DNA of 64,000 nucleotides from Sanderia malayensis (taxonomy: Eukaryota; Cnidaria; Scyphozoa; Semaeostomeae; Pelagiidae): NCBI GenBank assembly GCA_013076295.1, contig RQOL01000699.1, forward strand, positions 2,604,001 to 2,668,000, given 5' to 3'. A model generated the notes under the pieces. That model saw nothing but the letters and a program-made list of their open reading frames with translations, made no database searches and was not told the DNA's origin. The position numbers and the translations under genes were made by a program. Position 1 is the stretch's first letter; every line of letters begins with the position of its first letter. Below, in pieces: positions 54,946-64,000 of this stretch.

Positions 54946-57900
54946 TGTTGTCATCATCTTCCTCAATATCATCTTCATGCAACTGCTTTGCGTGAACATT
55001 TACATCAGTTGAGGCCATCGTAATCATTCTATTTGCATTCTCTTGATTAGTTGAAACTGTTGTCACTGCTGTTGAATTTAAACCTAATGCTGCAGCCACT
55101 TCAGGGAAATTCAAAATATCAGCAGCAGCAATTGTGTGACTTCCTTGCAATATCTGATCAGCATTCTCAATGATACCAGCTTGTGCTAATGCATGTGCTG
55201 TAGCAATTGTGCCATCTGAGTCAGAATGCATTTCATGTGATAATGAGACAATTATATTAGCTGGATTATTACCAACAGACGTAATAACATCGTCTGATGT
55301 GGCAGTAATCGCAGCAATAGCACGTTGGGCAGCATCATCAATTGATTCATCTTGTGTACCTTCCATTAAACTATCTCCTGTTAATAATGAATGCATTCTT
55401 TTCATATGTTTATATAATGATGATCTTTCTTTGAAATTCTTTGAACAATGAGAACATGCAAAAGGCTTTTCATCTGTATGTGATAATTGATGACGCTTGA
55501 AATCATAATTCCTTGCAAACTTTTTATCACAATGTTCACATGGAAATGAAGCTTGTGCAATCATTTCTGGCTTTTCTGGATTTTCTGGCTTCTTTTCACA
55601 GGAAGCAAAATGCTGACGCAAATCAGCTTTACGGGAGAAGCTTTTCTCGCAGTATTTACAGGCAAATATATTAGTCCTTTGAGTTCCTTTTCCACAAACA
55701 TTTCGTTGATGTTTTCGAAGATGTGACATTCTGCCAAAGTTCTTTCCACAACCATCGCATGAAAATGGCTTGAGATGATCATGACGGGTACGAATATGCA
55801 TTGTTAATGTAGAATCATGTCTGAATTCAGCTCCACACCTACAATCACAATTTATTTCTTCTGTTAGAGTAAGATATAGACTTGAAAATTGTACAAAAAA
55901 CACTGGTGAAATGTTAAAATGTACCTGTTGCAAACATATGGCTTTTCCCCAGAATGAATTCTTTTGTGAACATTAAGTTGATGCAAACGGCGAAAGCAAC
56001 GACAGCATTCATCACATTGAAACTTCTTCATATCTAAGAGCAATAAGAGAATGCATAAATAAAAGAGATTTATAAATATGAAGAGAAGCAAGATTGTAAT
56101 CTGCTAATCTGCAAACCTGTATGAATTTGAAGATGTTTCTTCAAATCAGAAGGATACTTGAATGATCTTCCACATTCATCACATGTTCTTGGATCATTAC
56201 TTAATCTTCTTCGTGATTGTGATGAGACATTGCTGGTTGCCTTGGTAGCATGGACTGGCGAATCTTGGCCTAAAATTTTGTAAATTAAAATCATGAGATG
56301 CAAGAAAACAATAAAAAAATAAATGAATCACAGGTAAAAGCATATATTTACCATGAAGATTACTATTTGAAGTAGATAACGATCTTTTAGTTCTTATATG
56401 TGAAGCATCTCTGGCATTTTGTGACTCATCTTCAGCGACAGCCATTAATACTTGTGCTTGACCACCGGTCAATGAGTTAATTGGCTGTATATACGTTATG
56501 ACGCCAGCATTTGGTGTATCCGCTGTGTCTCCTGCAGCAACTATTTGCCCTGCTGATGGCACATACATCTGAAAAACATAAATAAAAAAACTTCATTGCA
56601 AACTCATTAATCTTAGCAAGCGTGTCACAAAATAAATCAAATATTAAGCAGTAAAACATACTTGAGAATTAACATCAATGCCTTGAGTGATGGGCAATCC
56701 TTTTATATCTCCTATTGATATATGTTGCTGATTGATATCCATTGAAACATCATTTGATAAGCCACCTTGTGTTAAAACTGCATGCTGCAGATTTAACCCT
56801 TCTGCAGTAAAGGCCCCACTTAAATCCTGACCATCAACAGAAACAGGATGCAATGTGATATATGCCTGAAAAATATCATAAATAGCACAATTACCTGTAA
56901 TATGACAAGTCAATAAAAAGCAAATAAATAAAGTAAGGATGAGTAAACACACTTGTGAGTCTGCACTAGTTACACCTGCAGTTTGCATGGCAAGAAACAC
57001 CTGAGGTTGTCCACCACTTTCCTGATCGCCCCCAGTCTGCAATAAGACATATGTTGGTTGCTGCTGATAAATTTGACCATGTGCATCAATACTTTGAAGA
57101 TTTGCTGCAATATTGGCAGCCTCTGATGCTGCAATATGAGTATCTTGTGATGTATTTACTGATGGTGCATTTGTTTGAAGTTGCATTTCTTCGTTGTTTG
57201 ATAAACTTTGTTTCCCAGCATTATCTACATGGTAGAAAAGCAGCATAAATAATGTCACTTTCCAACTACAACACAACCATATAATCAGCAAGTAGACATG
57301 ATGGTTGGTATAGGATAGGATAACTGTCAGGTATAAATTTATCTACCTTCAATGACTACATTTGAGCTTAAATTTGTTGGGTGAAGTTCATCACCTGGTT
57401 TCTTTGTATCATCTTGTTTAATCATATCTTCAGGATGCAAAAACTTTGATTCATTTGAAGATGATAAATAAACATGACTTGAATCAGTTGTTGTAACGAT
57501 CGATGAATGCACATTAGTTTGATCTTCTTGAAACGTTCCAGTAAATAAATCAGGAGGATGCTGATTGGCATCAAATGCTTGAGCTGTTGATCTGTCATCG
57601 TCAGATTTTTCATCAACAGGATCTGCAGGATTCTTCAATTCTTCCCTTGGAAGTAGCGCTGTTGATGAATTTGCTTCTTCAAATGCTACATTTCCAGTAG
57701 GTTTGTTCTCTTCACTCTCTCCGGCATCATCTAAACAGATTAATTTTCAAATTATTCATTCCTAAAACAATATCCAAGTGGAGATAAATTGTGATTGGTG
57801 AACATTTTATTAGCCCCCAAAATATGCCATTTGTACGAAATGTAAAAAAAAGTGCGAGAACAAACAAAAGGAAGTGAACAAAACGAAAGAAAAGAGTCCT

Positions 57901-58101
57901 GGTGAAGAAATGGCGCGTCCTCACATTGATGGCCTAGAAACTAGAAAATAGAAAAAAAAAGAAACCTGGGGCTGTGTCATCCCATTCCCCTTTTCTGAGA
58001 AATTATTATCAACAATATTAAAGAGCTTATCCATCAACTGTGACTGGAATCACAACAGTGTCTGACTTAAAAATATAAAAATTACCTAAGAATGTGGCCA
58101 T
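54650..58101 (-). CDS. Seven-finger C2H2 zinc-finger protein with acidic C-terminus
   Basis: I start at ATG 58101 (MATFL, exon 58101-58087), joined in phase to 57730-57347 and further exons. The first ~400 residues are Gln/Ser/Thr-rich without a BTB, SCAN or KRAB domain (phrases such as YVLLQTGGDQES, QVLMAVAEDES), like transactivation regions. Seven fingers follow: CDECGRSFKYPSDLKKHLQIH, CDECCRCFRRLHQLNVHKRIH, a third split by an intron (CNR|CGAEF), two of C2HC type ending in Cys, then CEHCDKKFARNYDFKRHQLSH and CSHCSKNFKERSSLYKHMKRMH. The final exon (to 54650) continues about 250 residues with a poly-Asp run encoded by a nearly pure GAT repeat (about 54893-54945). It is a probable nuclear DNA-binding regulator. 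I cannot assign an orthologue. Confidence 0.87.
54893..54945. repeat. Coding (GAT)n trinucleotide microsatellite (poly-Asp)
   Basis: A run of about 17 ATC triplets on the plus strand (GAT on the coding strand) with one interruption, giving 15 consecutive Asp then Met and three Asp in the ZF protein. Pure runs of this length are usually polymorphic. Confidence 0.9.
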
Positions 58102-58820
58102 GGTGTCAAAATTAACAAGCCAAACTGTATTTGCCTATCAATGTATAAACCTTTTCAGATTTGAAACGCCTTTACATGAAAAATATCGGCAATTGCAGCC
58201 CAATGGATGATCAGGTCTTTTGTCGATGCTTTATCCACCTGGTAAGCAGCTCTTGTACGACTTATTAACCAGTAATTATTGATTTTAGAGTGATTTTTTT
58301 GCAACCTTCCGTTCTTTTCACAAAATCACAAGATGGAAAAAGACAAGAAGGCCACCGACATGCCATGATTGTCACGTGACCATCTGCATAAATTATACGG
58401 GCAAGCGACTTACGTCATAGCTTTCTGACAATGGCGATTGGCATCTAATTTAATATTGAATTAAACGATTTGTTCATGGATAGTTTATCAAAGGAGTAAT
58501 CAAAGAAATGTAAACACAACAATCATGCTATAGACACATAACGAGAAATATGAAATCACACAACTATGTATCAAGCAGTTAGTAAATACAACACTGTTTC
58601 ATAATTGGTGGTAAAAAGTGATGAATTGTATGAAGAATGACAGTAATTTTATTTAGTGACTACAAATACGAGTGTAAAATAAACACCCTGATACAACGAA
58701 ATTGACCCATGCTACAACGAAATATTTGCTCAAAGCTCTAATTGATGTGCACGTTTACAAATAACTAACAATATAAAGATAAATGAAAAAATATAAAAAT
58801 AAATTAATTAAAAAAGAGTT
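58102..58820. other. Intergenic: ZF-gene promoter and CBL 3' end
   Basis: No gene. It contains a CBL polyadenylation signal (AATAAA, minus strand) at 58648-58653, an E-box palindrome at 58371-58380 and a CRE-like TACGTCA at 58411-58417, the last two about 270-315 bp before the ZF start. Confidence 0.5.
58371..58417. promoter_or_regulatory. E-box palindrome and CRE-like site upstream of the ZF gene
   Basis: GTCACGTGAC is a perfect bHLH-Zip site (USF/TFE/MITF type). TACGTCA, 30 bp away, matches a CREB/ATF site. Both are motif matches only. Confidence 0.4.
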
Positions 58821-61800
58821 TTACTTATTTGGAGAGGCGAATCCTTTCAGAATTTTTCTTGCCAATGCAAAATTATTATCAGCAATCACCAATGCTCGCG
58901 ATATCTGCTCCTCCGTGTAACCTTGTGCCATTAAAATATTGAAATCTTCTTCGTAAAATTCAATTGGATGTTTTGAACCTGTTTCTGTAGGACTTGATCG
59001 AAAGAATCTTCCTGGACCTGCAATTAATGTTTCTCCAGTTCTTTTGTCAACAAATGAGTCAAGCTTTTCATGACTACTGATCACTTTTGAATCACCATTA
59101 ACAGGAATATTAGACGGTTTAGAAGATGCTCCTTTCGACAAAGTTTTACAATTCATCTTCTTTCCTTCTTTGGTAACTTGGCTCTCTTTGGTGAAAAAAT
59201 CATCATCGCGAAATGGATCACTGGGCAGTCTGGGCAAATCAAATAACACTGTTGAAAAGTCATCTTCGAATCCGAAAATGTTCTGTTGAGCATTTCCAGG
59301 AACAACTTCAACAGGAAATGCATGGTCTTCCAAAGATTGTCCCTTTTTACAAACAGAGGGGTTGGCTTCAAGTTCAGTTAAAGATGAAGTACTTTCATGA
59401 AGGACAAAAGGCATGCCAAGCTCTGTTTCTATTACTTTCTCTTTATTAACATTAGATTTTATAACAGGTTTCTTTGAAGACTTAACAGATTGTCTCTTTT
59501 TTGCTGGCAATCTTGGTACAGGGTGATCATAAATCATTGAAGCAATATCTTGAGTGTTTTCAGTAGAATATCTCCTCTGAATTTCCTGCATTGTTTTACC
59601 AGGTGGCAAAGGAACAGGGCGATTAGGATCTAAAACTTTCTCTCCTGCATCTTCATTTGACCTTGTCTTATATTCTTCAGATAATGAAGATTTATTTCGG
59701 TTTAAGCTGGCAGCACGATCTTCACTCATATTAGATCCTTCAGGATTGATTTGACGAAGTGGATATGAATGTCTGCGATCATCTTGCTTTGTTTCAAATC
59801 TTTGGCATAGGTCAATTTCTTTCTTTGTACTAGCTTCCCCACCAGCTAAAAAAAGAGGTTCATAAACAATGTTCTTGAAAATGTTTGTGGGATAGTTTAC
59901 AGATCTTTCATTTTCAGGTTCATTTGTTTCTTGGTGAATTTGGATTTCCTCAAAGTTTGTAGCAAAATAATCAATATCCTCATCATCATTGGCCTTGCAT
60001 TTATTTTCAAGCAATGCTGATGTTTGATCGAGTTCTTCTTTTGCTTTAAACAAATTTGTGAATTCAACATCTTCTTGTTCTTCAAGACCAGTGCCATAAT
60101 TCCCTGTGGATCTATTTGAAATTGATTGAGTTAGTTCTATAACTTCATCTTTGCTGTTAATTTCATTTGGTCTTTGGGGTTCATCCATGGTATCATGAAT
60201 ACTCAAACTGGAAGGCATTGGGGATATTGCTTTAACAAATGCATCATCTGAAGAAGAGCTTGGTAAAACATCTTTATGATTATCATCATCATCAAAGTTA
60301 GGCAAAAGGTCATGTGACTTTGAAAAAACTTTTGCCTTGTTATTAAGATTATCATCATCTTTAAAAGTGATTTTCATTGATTCACCATGAGGTTGACTGT
60401 TCACTCTACGTTTTCCATACATTGATCTTATTGAACTTGATTTACCATTTATCACATTGATTAAATTGACTGGCTTTGGGGGTATTTTGGGTGGCAGTTC
60501 TGACTCGCACCCAGATGGTGGTAAGGGTGGGGGTAGCTTTCTTGGTGTAACTACTGGAGAACCAATAGGAGATGACTTTGGGGAGTTAAACGGAGAATTC
60601 CTTGGAGATGGAGCAGGGGAAGTTCTTGGTGAGTTTCTTGGTGACCTGCGGCGTGAATCAAAGCCAGGAAATTTGAATGTTGTTGCTGAGCTTGTTGCTC
60701 TTCTATAGGGCAGTGGAGGTGGCACATCACATATATCAACAGCTGGAGAATCAAGTGGTGATTGCAATGGTGATAAAAGATGAGGATCAGCAGGATAATT
60801 ATCATCATATTTTGAGTTATTCATTTTTGGTTGCTCCTAAAAAATTGAAATAGCATTTGGAATGCAACCCAGAAGAAAAACAAACTTTCAGAGAGAATAA
60901 ATTTTTTGAAATAGCTTTGTACTTACATTCCTTCCAATGGAAAGATCAACGGTAATAATATTTGTCTTCATAGACTCCGAATTACTAGATTTTTCCAGTG
61001 CCTTTGGTTGAAATGGATCCACTAAAACGTGTTCAACACCTTTTATTTCTGAACGACAAAATGGACAACCTGGAAAGCAAATATTGAAACTATTACCCTA
61101 AACAAAACAAAGCAAGCATATATAAAGATTATGAACAGATATATTGCTTAACAATAGTAAATATATACCATCTCCACCAGTCTCTTGCCAATGAACAAGG
61201 CACAGGTCACACATAAGATGTCCACATGGTTCTATTTTGATATTCTTGTCATTTTCTGCACAAATTTTACATTGCTGAAAGGTTGATCCCATTTCAACAT
61301 ATAATTCGTATTGTTCTTCTGTTACTTTGATGTGCTCTTCTGTTCTTGGTGTCAAATATGGCTCCAAATTTGGATTCTCATCTTTGCCATTTGGATAAAT
61401 ATAACTAAACAATAAATGATGAAATTATCGAACAGGTTTTTTCTCTCACATATAAAATATAGCATGGATATGCAAGTTTAAAACTTACAATTTCTCCCGT
61501 TCTCCATCAACCAATGCTTGCATTAATGTTTTATTTTGAGGAATGGTTTGCAAGATAGTTCCTTCACTTGTCACATAACCAATGGCCCATTGTCCAAGGC
61601 GAGTGCAGCTCAGTCTAAATACAAAACTAAAAATTGAAAAGATATCTTAGTATATGCTATTCATGCAGATCACAATCCTGAGTATTTATTTTAATTATTT
61701 TTTACAATTGTATTGACCTTCCGGGTTTTGTAATGAAATTCATCAATTTCTCTTTGACCTCGTCATATGTCAGAAATGCCATATAACCAGGATGTGTTAC

Positions 61801-62880
61801 TGCAAGCAAATTCCAATTCTGAATTACATTTGACCATGGAGCAAAGAGTCTGCTGAAGACATCAAATTCAAAGATAGATACATGCTCATTTCCTGTTAAA
61901 TCTATTGTTCTTTTCAAAGCAATTGCTTCAAGGCCTGACTTAATTGGGTTAGATATCTGCAACTGCTCTCGAAAATATTTCCAAGGCACAACTGTTGTTC
62001 TAGATAATAAAAACAATTGACATTATGATAAATAAATTTGAAACATTTAACAACGTCCAAAACAATCAAATTGAAGATAAATTATAACAGTGATAAATAG
62101 ATGAAATTTCATAATTATAAATATCGGCACAATTGCTAATAATACATATCAGAACTTGAAGATATTATAGTAATGAACTCTCTTAACCAAAAGGAAATCT
62201 TGTTTAAGTGTATAAACATCCTCTTATTTGAAATAATTTGATGGCGTCATGTCATCAAATTGAAATGAGCAATTGCGTCTGTAAAGGAAGAAGTTTCAGA
62301 CAACAAGCAATTCAGATTCAACAAACTGAAACGAAAATTACCTTTCTCCAAACGATGTCTTCCAAAAATCTGCAGCGTCAGTTTTCGTAATTTTAAAGCC
62401 ATTTGAAATGTAATTTCCATTAGGGAATATTGCTTTTAAATCTGCAAGCATATGATTAAAAATTAAACTTAACTTGGTTAAAGTTCTTCGATAGTTTGAG
62501 TGCTCGTCATACATTTTGTCTTTTCCTTCTCTAAACAGCTTCAATACTTGTTTTGATTTTGCATTCAAGTTCTCTAAATATATCCTGAAATATTCACAGT
62601 CGTTTAGTTGATGCATGCGATCTTCGTATTCTTTAACAATCAGTTTCAAATGTTGATATGTGTCAGGCAAAATATCCAGCAGATATGGCGGACTGTTCTT
62701 CAAAACCAATCGAGGATTTTGACATTGCTTTCCAACTTTATCCATGAGTCTCCATGATTTTTCGATAGCTCGTTTATCTATAGCAGACCGACTTTGACCT
62801 GTGGCGTGTGAAAATGCCTCTTGAAACCATGACAATAATTTATTTTGCTGCTTACTTCCATGGTCTCCTCCAGTCGCCAT
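58821..62880 (-). CDS. CBL: CBL E3 ubiquitin-protein ligase (long form with UBA)
   Basis: Six exons: 62880-62342, about 62000-61715, 61625-61483, 61406-61168, 61070-60927 and 60837-58821. I start at ATG 62880 (MATGGD); upstream frame lacks an ATG. Tyrosine-kinase-binding domain: four-helix bundle ([20 protein letters not shown]), EF-hand ([20 protein letters not shown]), SH2 ([20 protein letters not shown]). Linker with the regulatory Tyr, [20 protein letters not shown] of C3HC4 form: [22 protein letters not shown] and CPFCR. The single large last exon holds proline-rich motifs ([37 protein letters not shown]) and a C-terminal UBA helix ([20 protein letters not shown]). About 1,100 residues, somewhat longer than human CBL/CBLB. 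It ubiquitylates activated receptor tyrosine kinases at the membrane and endosomes. Confidence 0.96.
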
Positions 62881-64000
62881 ATTTCCTTCTACTACATTAT
62901 TCTCTGTTTGCACTCCTCCAAGCTCCACCAATCGTTTTCACTTTCTTTCCGGGTGACACATATATTGTCACGTGATCGTATCATCATAAGATATTCATCA
63001 GGGGTGTTGAATTTTCCTGGTAGTCATCTGTTTTGTGCATCGTAAAAGCAATCTGCCCGCTGTAAATGACAGAATAACCATGCAGGGCACTTATTTTAAA
63101 AACCAACACTGTTTTAATTGTATTTTCGTAGCTTCACCAAATTTTGAAAAGTTGTTGCAGGGAAAGGCTAGAAGAAAGACTCAAATCCTCAAATGTTGTG
63201 GCAATCTTCTGATCTGTTAAAATGGCATTGCAACATTTGCATAACAGTAATAAATAGAAAACTCTTTAAAAATCAGCAAAACATGTCAACATGATAGGTG
63301 TCATTTATCATTCATATATTTGAACTACCAACAATTTAACACATTTCATTAACCAATAGAAAACGATTGTGATATGATTATCCTAAATAGTGTAGTAGCC
63401 AAGTATATGCATAAAAATCGGGTAAAGATTCTCTGACATGTAGTCATTCATTGGGTGACAATAATACAATACGTATTTATACCTGATGCGGCAAGATTTG
63501 GCTCAGTCTGACTGACATGGTTGAGTTAGATCTGGTTATGATTTAAATGACACTCGTATGAACGCAAAAGAAAACTAAATTAATGGTGACATATCCATGA
63601 TATATAAGTATGATCAGTTATTACAAACCTCTTCTCGAAGATTGAAATTTCAAAAGCAGCCCGAAGGTGTTTTTCATATATTAATTAATATTAGATCACG
63701 AAAAGAGATTTGTAAAATTGACCAAAAGACGATCCGATAATTTTAAGACGAATAACTTCACAAAAAGTAATACGTCACGCGAGAGACTTAACTGTGACAT
63801 TTGACGTTTTTTAAATTACTCTCGATTTTCTAGTTTTATACCCTAGAAATAAGCTTCAAGTAAGCTTCATGGTAGAGGCACATAAATTGCCCCTAGAATA
63901 CAACGAAGAGTGATAGAATGTTCAACTCTTGATTAATTATCAAGTGTTTTTCCATTTCACACTTCTTAACATTGATGATTTATCAAAAAAGAAAAGATGA
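62881..64000. other. Upstream region of CBL
   Basis: No coding signal in about 1.1 kb on either strand. Close to the CBL start are an ETS-like TTCCGG (62947-62952) and an E-box GTCACGTGAT (62967-62976). The rest is AT-rich without recognisable features. Confidence 0.5.
62947..62976. promoter_or_regulatory. ETS-like site and E-box at the CBL promoter
   Basis: TTCCGGGT (complement ACCCGGAA) fits an ETS core, 67 bp from the CBL ATG; GTCACGTGAT is 15 bp further. The same E-box core occurs upstream of the neighbouring ZF gene. Motif matches only. Confidence 0.4.

Noticed and set aside
54693..55451. Antisense open frames opposite the ZF gene, one with a long poly-Ser
   Set aside because: The poly-Ser is the complement of the GAT repeat; the sense strand has zinc fingers and clean splice sites.
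60457..60708. Gly-rich frame antisense to CBL
   Set aside because: Complement of the proline-rich region of CBL (Pro codons read as Gly); no other support.

Overview
This is a stretch of an AT-rich, compact invertebrate animal genome. Genes have many short exons (introns mostly 80-300 bp, GT-AG, one inferred GC-AG) and lie 0.4-4 kb apart. The gene content is clearly metazoan: myosin VIIA, CBL, U2SURP/SR140, GCC2/GCC185, an Ovo zinc-finger factor and LRRC58. Two genes belong to families I associate with early-branching animals or non-vertebrates: a secreted Vps62/DUF946 protein and a zinc-knuckle SDR. I cannot settle the phylum. Genome style and splice acceptors very close to several start codons fit a tunicate, hydrozoan, placozoan or sponge.

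Layout. 1-3851 (+): 3' part of an unrecognised gene, with an intronless class A GPCR (1075-2247, -) nested in one intron. 4668-5850 (+): LRRC58. 6760-9617 (+): nine-exon secreted Vps62-domain protein with an acidic segment followed by an arginine-rich segment. 9618-12740: no intact gene; a diverged duplication with hairpins and a decayed secreted-protein (possibly cystatin-like) remnant. 12741-13771 (+): OVO/OVOL. 13772-17774: about 4 kb gene desert with repeats and a possible LINE fragment. 17775-19896 (+): SDR with an N-terminal zinc knuckle. 20726-31334 (+): GCC2, carrying a hAT-type MITE in an intron. 33549-38375 (-): U2SURP. 38755-53772 (-): MYO7A, with a 184-bp satellite in one intron and a diverged ~185-bp repeat in another. 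54650-58101 (-): seven-finger C2H2 protein. 58821-62880 (-): CBL. 62881-64000: upstream region of CBL.

The genes do not form one pathway. They are neighbouring housekeeping and developmental genes: Golgi tethering (GCC2), splicing (U2SURP), actin motor (MYO7A), tyrosine-kinase ubiquitylation (CBL) and transcription (OVO, ZF). GCC2 and U2SURP converge. MYO7A and U2SURP are head-to-tail with about 380 bp between them, and that gap carries a strong ZNF143/Staf-like promoter element. The least ordinary gene is the secreted Vps62 protein. Its hand-joined exons give an exact open frame of 506 codons: signal peptide, acidic region, about 33 arginines in 82 residues, then a complete Vps62 domain. All identifications come from reading translated exons against remembered family sequences. 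No search was run, and exon edges are by eye.
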